A stretch of 64,000 nucleotides of DNA, from contig CM069873.1 of NCBI GenBank assembly GCA_036172665.1, positions 36,756,001 to 36,820,000 on the forward strand, read 5' to 3'. This document shows positions 25,731 through 37,900 of this stretch, piece by piece (within the stretch, counting starts at the first letter, position 1; each line of letters begins with the position of its first letter). The translations under genes and the position numbers were made by a program. Under the pieces are notes generated by a model. It was given only the letters and a program-made list of their open reading frames with translations. It was not told where the DNA came from and did no database searches. Origin of the DNA: Prosopocoilus inquinatus (taxonomy: Eukaryota > Arthropoda > Insecta > Coleoptera > Lucanidae).

Positions 25731-27480
25731 TTGTACCTGTGATGTATCTAATCGATACTTGCTCATCTATCATGTTATTTGACGTTTGGATGCACTCCAG
25801 TAACTCTGAGGTGAGAAACGAAATTTTCGGACGCAGCAGAAGCTGGAAATAGTTTTAAATGAAACAACACGCATTAGCGTTGTTCCAGTGATGTATCTAA
25901 TCGATCCTTACTCATCTATCATGTTATTTGACGTTTCGATGGACTCCAGTAACTCTAATGTGAGATACGAAATTTTCGGACGGAGCAGAAGCTGGAAATA
26001 GTTTGAAACGAAACAACACGCATTAGCGTTGTTCCTGTGATGTATCTAATCGATCCTTACTCATCTATCATGTTATTTGGCGTTTCGATGGACTCCAGTA
26101 ACTTTGATGTGAGATACGAAGTTCTCGGACGCAGCTGAAGCTGGAAATAGTTTTAAATGAAACAACACGTATTAGCGTTGTTCCTGTGATGTATCTAATC
26201 GATTCTTACTCATCTATCATGTTATTTGACGTTTGGATGGACTCCAGTAACTCTGATGTGAGCTACAAAGTATTCGGACGCAGCAGAAGCTCGAGATAGT
26301 TTTAAACGATACAACACGCATTAGCGTTGTTCCAGTGATGTATCTAATCGATCCTTACTCATCTATCATGTTATTTGACGTTTCGATGGACTCCAGTAAC
26401 TCTGATGTGAGATACGAAGTTTTTGGACGCAGCAGGAGCTGGAAATAGTTTTAAACGAAACAACACGTATTAGCGTTGTTCCTGTGATGTATCTAATCGA
26501 TCCTTATTTGTTTATCATGTTATTTGACGTATCGATGGACTCTAGTAACTCTGATGTGAGATACGAAGTTTTTGGGCGCAGCAGGAGCTGGAAATAGTTT
26601 TAAACGAAGCAACACGTATTAGCGTTGTTCCTGTGATGTATCTAATAGATCCTTACTTAGCTACTATGTTATTTGACGTTTCGATGGACTCCAGTAACTC
26701 TAATAACTCTAATGTGAGATACGAAATTTTCGGACGCAGCAGAATCTGGAAATAGTTTTAAACGAAACAACACGCATTAGCGTTGTTCCTGTGATGTATC
26801 TAATCTATCCTTACTCATCTATCATGTTATTTGACGTTTCGATGGACTCCTGTAACTCTAATGTGAGATACGAAATTTTCGGGCGCAGCAGAAGCTGGAA
26901 ATAGTGTTAAACGAAACAACACGCATTAGCGTTGTTCCTGTGATGTATCTAATCGATCCTTACTCATCTATCATGTTATTTGACGTTTCGATGGACTCCA
27001 GTAACTCTAATGTGAGATACGAAATTTTCGGACGCAGCAGAAGCTGGAAATAGTTTTAAACGAAACAACACGCATTAGCGTTGTTCCTGTGATGTATCTA
27101 ATCGATCCTTACTCATCTATCATGTTATTTGACGTTTCGATGGACTCTAGTAACTCTGATGTGAGATACGAAGTTCTTGGGCGCAGCAGAAGCTGGAAAT
27201 AGTTTTAAACGAAACAACACGCATTAGCGTTGTTCCTGTGATGTATCTAATCGATCCTTACTCATCTATCACGTTATTTGACGTTTAGATGGACTCCAGT
27301 AACTCTGATGTGAGATACAAAGTTTTCGGACGCAGCAGAAGCTGGAAATAGTTTTGAACGAAACAACACGTATTAGCGTTGTTCCTGTGATGTATCTAAT
27401 CGATCCTTATTTAGCTACTATGTTATTTGACGTTTCGATGGACTCCAATAACTCTAATGTGAGATACGAAATTTTCGGAA
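25618..27480 (+). repeat. Mosaic satellite stretch with rare monomer forms
   Basis: This is ordinary 149-bp satellite but of mixed classes with no local period. It holds several rare forms. One is a gtacctg/atacttgctc monomer at 25,731. Another is a CTCGAG (XhoI) monomer with cgatacaac at ~26,290. A third is a gttccagtg variant at ~25,883 and ~26,330. A fourth is the gacgtatcg plus cgaagcaac pair at ~26,530-26,610. A 158-bp monomer near 26,700 carries a 9-bp internal duplication. The part 25,325-26,376 matches 41,407-42,458 (spacing 16,082). The part 26,363-26,880 matches 62,855-63,370 (spacing 36,492, then 36,483 after the 9-bp insertion). Confidence 0.88.
26363..26511 (+). repeat. Representative 149-bp monomer, close to consensus
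   Basis: This unit is exactly 149 bp and serves as the reference phase (position 1 = c of ctatcatg). The near-invariant parts are positions 75-90 (agctggaaatagtttt) and 116-143, which carry a ClaI site (atcgat) at about 134-139. A DraI site (tttaaa) lies near 88-93. Most variation is concentrated in a few places: 22-23 (cg, gg or ga before atgg), 31-43, 53-63 (forms such as cgaagttttcgg, caaagttctcgg, caatgttctcgg, cgaaattttcgg), 91-95 (aaacg, aaatg, gaacg, aatcg), 106 (c/t), 112-115, and 146 through the first bases of the next unit (ctcat/cttat/cttag, then ctatc/ctact/ttatc). These linked variants define the monomer classes used in the other entries. Confidence 0.93.
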
Positions 27481-28794
27481 GCAGCAGAAGCTGGAAATAG
27501 TTTTAAACGAAACAACACGTATTAGCGTTGTTCCTGTGATGTATCTAATCGATCCTTACTCATCTATCATGTTATTTGACGTTTCGATGGACTCTAGTAA
27601 CTCTGATGTGAGATACGAAGTTTTTGGACGCAGCAGGAGCTGGAAATAGTTTTAATCGAAACAACACGCATTAGTGTTGTTCCTGTGCTGTATCTAATCG
27701 ATCCTTACTTATCTACTATGTTATTTGACGTTTCGATGGACTCCAGTAACTCTGATGTGAGATACGAAATTTTCGGACGCAGCAGAAGCTGGAAATAGTT
27801 TTAAATGAAACAACACGCATTACCGTTGTTCCTGTGATGTATCTAATCGATCCTTACTCATCTATCATGTTATTTGACGTTTCGATGGACTCCAGTAACT
27901 CTAATGTGAGATACGAAATTTTCGGACGCAGCAGAAGCTGGAAATAGTTTTAAACGAAACAACACGCATTAGCGTTGTTCCTGTGATGTATCTAATCGAT
28001 CCTTACTCATTTATCATGTTATTTGGCGTTTCGATGGACTCCAGTAACTTTGATGTGAGATACGAAGTTCGCGGGCGCAGCTGAAGCTAGAAATAGTTTT
28101 AAACGAAACAACACGCATTAGCGTTGTTCCTGTGATGTATCTAATCGATCCTTACTCATCTATCATGTTATTTGACGTTTGGATGCACTCCAGTAACTCT
28201 GATGTGAGATAAAAAGTTCTCGGACGCAGTAGAAGCTGGAAATAGTTTTGAACGAAACAACACGTATTAGCGTAGTTCCTGTGATGAATGTAATCGATCC
28301 TTATTTAGCTACTATGTTATTTGACGTTTCGATGGACTCCAATAACTCTAATGTGAGATACGAAATTTTCGGACGCAGCAGAAGCTGGAAATAGTTTTAA
28401 ACGAAACAACACGTATTAGCGTTGTTCCTGTGATGTATCTAATCGATCCTTACTCATCTATCATGTTATTTGACGTTTCGATGGACTCTAGTAACTCTGA
28501 TGTGAGATACGAAGGTTTTGGACGCAGCAGGAGCTGGAAATAGTTTTAAACGAAACAACACGCATTAGTGTTGTTCCTGTGCTGTATCTAATCGATCCTT
28601 ACTTATCTATCATGTTATTTGACGTTTCGATGGACTCCAGTAACTCTGATGTGAGATACGACGTTTTCGGACACAGCAGAAACTGGAAATAGTTTTAAAC
28701 GAAACAACACGTATTAGCGTAGTTCCTGTGATGAATGTAATCGATCCTTACTCATCTATCATGTTATTTGACGTTTGGATGGGCTCCAGCAACT
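27481..28794 (+). repeat. Cassette of about 9 monomers, first of three copies
   Basis: This run of monomers recurs at 30,610-31,923 (spacing 3,129 = 21 x 149) and again at ~35,814-37,127 (5,204 further). Shared private words include gataaaaagttctc with gcagtagaag (28,208; 31,337; 36,541), gaaggttttgg (~28,511; ~31,640; ~36,844), gttcgcgggcg (~28,067; ~31,196; ~36,400) and gacgttttcgg with gaaactgg. The third copy arises from the 5,204-bp duplication that contains the second. The match stops at 28,795, where this copy reads aactctgaag and the others read aactttgatg. Confidence 0.9.
27660..27681. other. Short inverted repeat (8-bp arms, 6-nt loop) present in each monomer; perfect form here
   Basis: Monomer positions 97-118 form a dyad with arm aacaacac, loop gcatta and arm gtgttgtt. 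In this copy all 8 pairs match. In the commoner monomer form the right arm is gcgttgtt, which leaves one A/C mismatch. The perfect form is linked to a second variant, tgtgctg instead of tgtgatg, immediately downstream. It recurs in a particular monomer class, for example near 28,560, 31,690, 43,740, 45,070, 47,010, 49,700 and 50,300. Short dyads are common in satellite DNAs. A role in protein binding or hairpin formation is possible, but nothing in the sequence shows one. Confidence 0.7.
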
Positions 28795-29789
28795 CTGAAG
28801 TGAGATACGAAGTTCTCGGACGCAGCAGAAGCTGTTAATAGTTTTAAACGAAACAACACGCATTAGCGTTGTTCCTGTGATGTATCTAATCGATCCTTAC
28901 TCATTTATCATGTTATTTGGCGTTTGGATGGGCTCCAGCAACTCTGAAGTGAGATACGAAGTTCTCGGACGCAGTTGAAGCTGGAAATAGTTTTAAATGA
29001 AACAACACGCATTAGCGTTGTTCCTGTGATGTATCTAATCGATCCTTACTCATCTATCATGTTATTTGACGTTTGAATGGACTCCAGTAACTCTGATGTG
29101 AGATACAATGTTCTCGGACGCAGCAGAAGCTGGAAATGGTTTTGAACGAAACAACACGTATTAGCGTTGTTCCTGTGATGTATCTAATCGATCCTTACTT
29201 ATCTACTATGTTATTTGACGTTTCGATGGACTCCGGTAACTCTGATGTGAGATACGAAATTTTCGGACGCAGCAGAAGCTGGAAATAGTTTTAAATGAAA
29301 CAACACGCATTAGCGTTGTTCTTGTGATGTATCTAATCGATCCTTACTCATCTATCATGATATTTGACGTTTGGATGCACTCCAGTAACTCTGATGTGAG
29401 ATACAAAGTTCTCGGACGCAGCAGAACCTGGAATTAGTTTTGAACGAAACAACACGTATTAGCGTTGTTCCTGTGATGTATCTAATCGATCCTTACTTAT
29501 CTATCATGTTATTTGACGTTTGGATGGACTCCAGAAACTCTGATGAGAGATACAAAGTTTTCGGACGCAGCAGAAGCTGGAAATAGTTTTAAACGAAACA
29601 ACACGTATTAGCGTAGTTCCTGTGATGAATGTAATCGATCCTTACTCATCTATCATGTTATTTGACGTTTGGATGGGCTCCAGCAACTCTGAAGTGAGAT
29701 ACGAAGTTCTCGGACGCAGTTGAAGCTGGAAATAGTTTTAAATGAAACGGCACGTATTAGGGTTGTTCCTGTGATGTATCTAATCGATC
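28795..29789 (+). repeat. Higher-order-repeat-type monomers, including a chimeric D/A unit
   Basis: After the cassette the array returns to HOR classes. One monomer at ~28,900-29,000 begins as class D (ctcatttatc, ttatttggcg) but continues as class A (tttggatgggctccagcaac, gcagttgaag), so it is a recombinant unit. E, C, B, G and A follow in normal HOR order (B marker ggatgcac at 29,373). Just upstream, ~28,832 reads gctgttaatag where almost all units read gctggaaatag. The part from ~29,290 onward is repeated at ~63,390-64,000 with spacing 34,099, including gatgagag and the rare gacgttttgatgg. Confidence 0.85.
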
Positions 29790-32700
29790 CTTACTCATCT
29801 ATCATGTTATTTGACGTTTTGATGGACTCCAGTAACTCTAATGTGAGATACGAAATTTTCGGACCCAGCAGAAGCTGGAAATAGTTTTAAACGAAACAAC
29901 ACGCATTAGCGTTGTTCCTGTGATGTATCTAATCGATCCTTACTCATTTATCATGTTATTTGGCGTTTCGATGGACTCCAGTAACTTTGATGTGAGATAC
30001 GAAGTTCTCGGGCGCAGCTGAAGCTAGAAATAGTTTTAAACGAAACAACACGCATTAGCGTTGTTCCTGTGATGTATCTAATCGATCCTTACTCATCTAT
30101 CATGTTATTTGACGTTTGAATGGACTCCAGTAACTCTGATGTGAGATACAATGTTCTCGGACGCAGCAGAAGCTGGAAATAGTTTTGAACGAAACAACAC
30201 GTATTGGCATTGTTCCTGTGATGTATCTAATCGATCCTTACTCATCTATCATGTTATTTGACGTTTGAATGGACTCCAGTAACTCTGATGTGAGATACAA
30301 TGTTCTCGGACGCAGCAGAAGCTGGAAATAGTTTTGAACGAAACAACACGTATTAGCGTTGTTCCTGTGATGTATCTAATCGATCCTTACTTATCTACTA
30401 TGTTATTTGACGTTTCGATGGACTCCAGTAACTCTGATGTGAGATACGAAATTTTCGGACGCAGCAGAAGCTGGAAATAGTTTTAAATGAAACAACACGT
30501 ATTAGCGTTGTTCCTGTGATGTATCTAATCGATCCTTACTTATCTACCATGTTATTTGACGTTTGAATGGACTCCAGTAACTCTGATGTGAGATACAATG
30601 TTCTCGGACGCAGCAGAAGCTGGAAATAGTTTTAAACGAAACAACACGTATTAGCGTTGTTCCTGTGATGTATCTAATCGATCCTTACTCATCTATCATG
30701 TTATTTGACGTTTCGATGGACTCTAGTAACTCTGATGTGAGATACGAAGTTTTTGGACGCAGCAGGAGCTGGAAATAGTTTTAATCGAAACAACACGCAT
30801 TAGCGTTGTTCCTGTGCTGTATCTAATCGATCCTTACTTATCTACTATGTTATTTGACGTTTCGGTGGACTCCAGTAACTCTGATGTGAGATACGAAATT
30901 TTCGGACGCAGCAGAAGCTGGAAATAGTTTTAAATGAAACAACACGCATTACCGTTGTTCCTGTGATGTATCTAATCGATCCTTACTCATCTATCATGTT
31001 ATTTGACGTTTCGATGGACTCCAGTAACTCTAATGTGAGATACGAAATTTTCGGACGCAGCAGAAGCTGGAAATAGTTTTAAACGAAACAACACGCATTA
31101 GCGTTGTTCCTGTGATGTATCTAATCGATCCTTACTCATTTATCATGTTATTTGGCGTTTCGATGGACTCCAGTAACTTTGATGTGAGATACGAAGTTCG
31201 CGGGCGCAGCTGAAGCTAGAAAGAGTTTTAAACGAAACAACACGCATTAGCGTTGTTCCTGTGATGTATCTAATCGATCCTTACTCATCTATCATGTTAT
31301 TTGACGTTTGGATGCACTCCAGTAACTCTGATGTGAGATAAAAAGTTCTCGGACGCAGTAGAAGCTGGAAATAGTTTTGAACGAAACAACACGTATTAGC
31401 GTAGTTCCTGTGATGAATGTAATCGATCCTTATTTAGCTACTATGTTATTTGACGTTTCGATGGACTCCAATAACTCTAATGTGAGATACGAAATTTTCG
31501 GACGCAGCAGAAGCTGGAAATAGTTTTAAACGAAACAACACGTATTAGCGTTGTTCCTGTGATGTATCTAATCGATCCTTACTCATCTATCATGTTATTT
31601 GACGTTTCGATGGACTCTAGTAACTCTGATGTGAGATACGAAGGTTTTGGACGCAGCAGGAGCTGGAAATAGTTTTAAACGAAACAACACGCATTAGTGT
31701 TGTTCCTGTGCTGTATCTAATCGATCCTTACTTATCTATCATGTTATTTGACGTTTCGATGGACTCCAGTAACTCTGATGTGAGATACGACGTTTTCGGA
31801 CGCAGCAGAAACTGGAAATAGTTTTAAACGAAACAACACGTATTAGCGTAGTTCCTGTGATGAATGTAATCGATCCTTACTCATCTATCATGTTATTTGA
31901 CGTTTGGATGGGCTCCAGCAACTTTGATGTGAGATACGAAGTTCTCGGACGCAGTTGAAGCTGGAAATAGTTTTAAATGAAACAGCACGTATTAGCGTTG
32001 TTCCTGTGATGTATCTAATCGATCCTTACTCATCTATCATGTTATTTGACGTTTCTATGGACTCCAGTAACTCTAATGTGAGATACGAAATTTTCGGACC
32101 CAGCAGAAGCTGGAAATAGTTTTAAACGAAACAACACGCATTAGCGTTGTTCCTGTGATGTATCTAATCGATCCTTACTCATTTATCATGTTATTTGGCG
32201 TTTCGATGGACTCCAGTAACTTTGATGTGAGATACGAAGTTCTCGGGCGCAGCTGAAGCTAGAAATAGTTTTAAACGAAACAACACGCATTAGCGTTGTT
32301 CCTGTGATGTATCTAATCGATCCTTACTCATCTATCATGTTATTTGACCTTTGAATGGACTCCAGTAACTCTGATGTGAGATACAATGTTCTCGGACGCA
32401 GCAGAAGCTGGAAATAGTTTTGAACGAAACAACACGTATTAGCGTTGTTCCTGTGATGTATCTAATCGATCCTTACTTATCTACTATGTTATTTGACGTT
32501 TCGATGGACTCCAGTAACTCTGATGTGAGATACGAAATTTTCGGACGCAGCAGAAGCTGGAAATAGTTTTAAATGAAACAACACGCATTAGCGTTGTTCC
32601 TGTGATGTATCTAATCGATCCTTACTCATCTATCATGATATTTGACGTTTGGATGCACTCCAGTAACTCTGATGTGAGATACAAAGTTCTCGGACGCAGC

Positions 32701-34870
32701 AGAAGCTGGAAAGTTTTGAACGAAACAACACGTATTAGCGTTGTTCCTGTGATGTATCTAATCGATCCTTACTTATCTATCATGTTATTTGACGTTTGAA
32801 TGGACTCCAGAAACTCTGATGTGAGATACAATGTTTTCGGACGCAGCAGAAGCTGGAAATAGTTTTAAACGAAACACGTATTAGCGTAGTTCCTGTGATG
32901 AATGTAATCGATCCTTACTCATCTATCATGTTATTTGACGTTTGGATGGGCTCCAGCAACTCTGAAGTGAGATACGAAGTTCTCGGACGCAGTTGAAGCT
33001 GGAAATAGTTTTAAATGAAACAACACGCATTAGCGTTGTTCCTGTGATGTATCTAATCGATCCTTACTCATCTATCATGTTATTTGACGTTTGAATGGAC
33101 TCCAGTAACTCTGATGTGAGATACGAAATTTTCGGACGCAGCAGAAGCTGGAAATAGTTTTAAATGAAACAACACGCATTAGCGTTGTTCTTGTGATGTA
33201 TCTAATCGATCCTTACTCATCTATCATGATATTTGACGTTTGGATGCACTCCAGTAACTCTGATGTGAGATACAAAGTTCTCGGACGCAGCAGAAGCTGG
33301 AAATAGTCTTGAACGAAACAACACGTATTAGCGTTGTTCCTGTGATGTATCTAATCGATCCTTACTTATCTATCATGTTATTTGACGTTTGGATGGACTC
33401 CAGAAACTCTGATGTGAGATACAAAGTTTTCGGACGCAGCAGAAGCTGGAAATAGTTTTAAACGAAACAACACGTATTAGCGTAGTTCCTGTGATGAATG
33501 TAATCGATCCTTACTCATTCATCATGTTATTTGACGTTTGGATGGGCTCCAGCAACTCTGAAGTGAGATACGAAGTTCTCGGACGCAGTTGAAGCTGGAA
33601 ATAGTTTTAAATGAAACAGCACGTATTATCGTTGTTCCTGTGATGTATCTAATCGATCCTTACTCATCTATCATGTTATTTGACGTTTCTATGGACTCCA
33701 GTAACTCTAATGTGAGATACGAAATTTTCGGACCCAGCAGAAGCTGGAAATAGTTTTAAACGAAACAACACGCATTAGCGTTGTTCCTGTGATGTATCTA
33801 ATCGATCCTTACTCATTTATCATGTTATTTGGCGTTTCGATGGACTCCAGTAACTTTGATGTGAGATACGAAGTTCTCGGGCGCAGCTGAAGCTAGAAAT
33901 AGTTTTAAACGAAACAACACGCATTAGCGTTGTTCCTGTGATGTATCTAATCGATCCTTACTCATCTATCATGTTATTTGACGTTTGAATGGACTCCAGT
34001 AACTCTGATGTGAGATACAATGTTCTCGGACGCAGCAGAAGCTGGAAATAGTTTTGAACGAAACAACACATATTAGCGTTGTTCCTGTGATGTATCTAAT
34101 CGATCCTTACTTATCTACTATGTTATTTGACGTTTCGATGGACTCCAGTAACTCTGATGTGAGATACGAAATTCTCGGACGCAGCAGAAGCTGGAAATAG
34201 TTTTAAATGAAACAACACGCATTAGCGTTGTTCCTGTGATGTATCTAATCGATCCTTACTCATCTATCATGATATTTGACGTTTGGATTCACTCCAGTAA
34301 CTCTGATGTGAGATACAAAGTTCTCGGACGCAGCAGAAGCTGGAAATAGTTTTGAACGAAACAACACGTATTAGCGTTGTTCCTGTGATGTATCTAATCG
34401 ATCCTTACTTATCTATCATGTTATTTGACGTTTGAATGGACTCCAGAAACTCTGATGTGAGATACAAAGTTTTCGGACGCAGCAGAAGCTGGAAATAGTT
34501 TTAAACGAAACACGTATTAGCGTAGTTCCTGTGATGAATGTAATCGATCCTTACTCATCTATCATGTTATTTGACGTTTGGATGGGCTCCAGTAACTCTG
34601 AAGTGAGATACGAAGTTCTCGGACGCAGTTGAAGCTGGAAATAGTTTCAAATGAAACAACACGCATTAGCGTTGTTCCTGTGATGTATCTAATCGATCCT
34701 TACTCATCTATCATGATATTTGACGTTTGGATGCACTCCAGTAACTCTGATGTGAGATACAAAGTTCTCGGACGCAGCAGAAGCTGGAAATAGTTTTGAA
34801 CGAAACAACACGTATTAGCGTTGTTCCTGTGATGTATCTAATCGATCCTTACTTATCTATCATGTTATTT
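29790..34870 (+). repeat. 5,204-bp tandem duplication, unit 1 (35 monomers)
   Basis: Matched private variants sit exactly 5,204 bp apart (35 x 149 minus 11). They include gacgttttga at ~29,813/35,017, gtattggcat at 30,201/35,405, gataaaaag at 31,337/36,541, a 3-bp-deleted ggaaagttttg at ~32,709/37,913 and ggattcac at 34,285/39,489. Between about 30,210 and 30,540 the two units carry different monomers while keeping equal length, so a patch has been exchanged or converted. It contains HOR classes in truncated order. D starts at 32,183 and next at 33,817. Between them an E/C hybrid at ~33,080-33,140 replaces F, D, E and C. Similarity ends near 34,870. Confidence 0.92.
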
Positions 34871-34993
34871 GACGTTTGAATGGACTCCAGAAACTCTGAT
34901 GTGAGATACAAAGTTTTCGGACGCAGCAGAAGCTGGAAATAGTTTTAAACGAAACACGTATTAGCGTAGTTCCTGTGATGAATGTAATCGATC

Positions 34994-37900
34994 CTTACTC
35001 ATCTATCATGTTATTTGACGTTTTGATGGACTCCAGTAACTCTAATGTGAGATACGAAATTTTCGGACGCAGCAGAAGCTGGAAATAGTTTTAAACGAAA
35101 CAACACGCATTAGCGTTGTTCCTGTGATGTATCTAATCGATCCTTACTCATTTATCATGTTATTTGGCGTTTCGATGGACTCCAGTAACTTTGATGTGAG
35201 ATACGAAGTTCTCGGGCGCAGCTGAAGCTAGAAATAGTTTTAAACGAAACAACACGCATTAGCGTTGTTCCTGTGATGTATCTAATCGATCCTTACTCAT
35301 CTATCATGTTATTTGACGTTTGAATGGACTCCAGTAACTCTGATGTGAGATACAATGTTCTCGGACGCAGCAGAAGCTGGAAATAGTTTTGAACGAAACA
35401 ACACGTATTGGCATTGTTCCTGTGATGTATCTAATCGATCCTTACTTATCTACTATGTTATTTGACGTTTCGATGGACTCCAGTAACTCTGATGTGAGAT
35501 ACGAAATTTTCGGACGCAGCAGAAGCTGGAAATAGTTTTAAATGAAACAACACGCATTAGCGTTGTTCCTGTGATGTATCTAATCGATCCTTACTCATCT
35601 ATCATGATATTTGACGTTTGGATGCACTCCAGTAACTCTGATGTGAGATACAAAGTTCTCGGACGCAGCAGAAGCTGGAAATAGTTTTGAACGAAACAAC
35701 ACGTATTAGCGTTGTTCCTGTGATGTATCTAATCGATCCTTACTTATCTATCATGTTATTTGACGTTTGAATGGACTCCAGTAACTCTGATGTGAGATAC
35801 AATGTTCTCGGACGCAGCAGAAGCTGGAAATAGTTTTAAACGAAACAACACGTATTAGCGTTGTTCCTGTGATGTATCTAATCGATCCTTACTCATCTAT
35901 CATGTTATTTGACGTTTCGATGGACTCTAGTAACTCTGATGTGAGATACGAAGTTTTTGGACGCAGCAGGAGCTGGAAATAGTTTTAATCGAAACAACAC
36001 GCATTAGCGTTGTTCCTGTGCTGTATCTAATCGATCCTTACTTATCTACTATGTTATTTGACGTTTCGGTGGACTCCAGTAACTCTGATGTGAGATACGA
36101 AATTTTCGGACGCAGCAGAAGCTGGAAATAGTTTTAAATGAAACAACACGCATTACCGTTGTTCCTGTGATGTATCTAATCGATCCTTACTCATCTATCA
36201 TGTTATTTGACGTTTCGATGGACTCCAGTAACTCTAATGTGAGATACGAAATTTTCGGACGCAGCAGAAGCTGGAAATAGTTTTAAACGAAACAACACGC
36301 ATTAGCGTTGTTCCTGTGATGTATCTAATCGATCCTTACTCATTTATCATGTTATTTGGCGTTTCGATGGACTCCAGTAACTTTGATGTGAGATACGAAG
36401 TTCGCGGGCGCAGCTGAAGCTAGAAAGAGTTTTAAACGAAACAACACGCATTAGCGTTGTTCCTGTGATGTATCTAATCGATCCTTACTCATCTATCATG
36501 TTATTTGACGTTTAGATGCACTCCAGTAACTCTGATGTGAGATAAAAAGTTCTCGGACGCAGTAGAAGCTGGAAATAGTTTTGAACGAAACAACACGTAT
36601 TAGCGTAGTTCCTGTGATGAATGTAATCGATCCTTATTTAGCTACTATGTTATTTGACGTTTCGATGGACTCCAATAACTCTAATGTGAGATACGAAATT
36701 TTCGGACGCAGCAGAAGCTGGAAATAGTTTTAAACGAAACAACACGTATTAGCGTTGTTCCTGTGATGTATCTAATCGATCCTTACTCATCTATCATGTT
36801 ATTTGACGTTTCGATGGACTCTAGTAACTCTGATGTGAGATACGAAGGTTTTGGACGCAGCAGGAGCTGGAAATAGTTTTAAACGAAACAACACGCATTA
36901 GTGTTGTTCCTGTGCTGTATCTAATCGATCCTTACTTATCTATCATGTTATTTGACGTTTCGATGGACTCCAGTAACTCTGATGTGAGATACGACGTTTT
37001 CGGACGCAGCAGAAACTGGAAATAGTTTTAAACGAAACAACACGTATTAGCGTAGTTCCTGTGATGAATGTAATCGATCCTTACTCATCTATCATGTTAT
37101 TTGACGTTTGGATGGGCTCCAGCAACTTTGATGTGAGATACGAAGTTCTCGGACGCAGTTGAAGCTGGAAATAGTTTTAAATGAAACAGCACGTATTAGC
37201 GTTGTTCCTGTGATGTATCTAATCGATCCTTACTCATCTATCATGTTATTTGACGTTTCTATGGACTCCAGTAACTCTAAAGTGAGATACGAAATTTTCG
37301 GACCCAGCAGAAGCTGGAAATAGTTTTAAACGAAACAACACGCATTAGCGTTGTTCCTGTGATGTATCTAATCGATCCTTACTCATTTATCATGTTATTT
37401 GGCGTTTCGATGGACTCCAGTAACTTTGATGTGAGATACGAAGTTCTCGGGCGCAGCTGAAGCTAGAAATAGTTTTAAACGAAACAACACGCATTAGCGT
37501 TGTTCCTGTGATGTATCTAATCGATCCTTACTCATCTATCATGTTATTTGACCTTTGAATGGACTCCAGTAACTCTGATGTGAGATACAATGTTCTCGGA
37601 CGCAGCAGAAGCTGGAAATAGTTTTGAACGAAACAACACGTATTAGCGTTGTTCCTGTGATGTATCTAATCGATCCTTACTTATCTACTATGTTATTTGA
37701 CGTTTCGATGGACTCCAGTAACTCTGATGTGAGATACGAAATTTTCGGACGCAGCAGAAGCTGGAAATAGTTTTAAATGAAACAACACGCATTAGCGTTG
37801 TTCCTGTGATGTATCTAATCGATCCTTACTCATCTATCATGATATTTGACGTTTGGATGCACTCCAGTAACTCTGATGTGAGATACAAAGTTCTCGGACG

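Noticed and set aside
32602..32799. 65-codon open frame on the plus strand, identical at 37,806-38,003
   Set aside because: It exists because a 3-bp deletion (ggaaagttttg for ggaaatagttttg) removes the stop normally present in every monomer. The second copy comes from the 5,204-bp duplication. The protein is just translated satellite.
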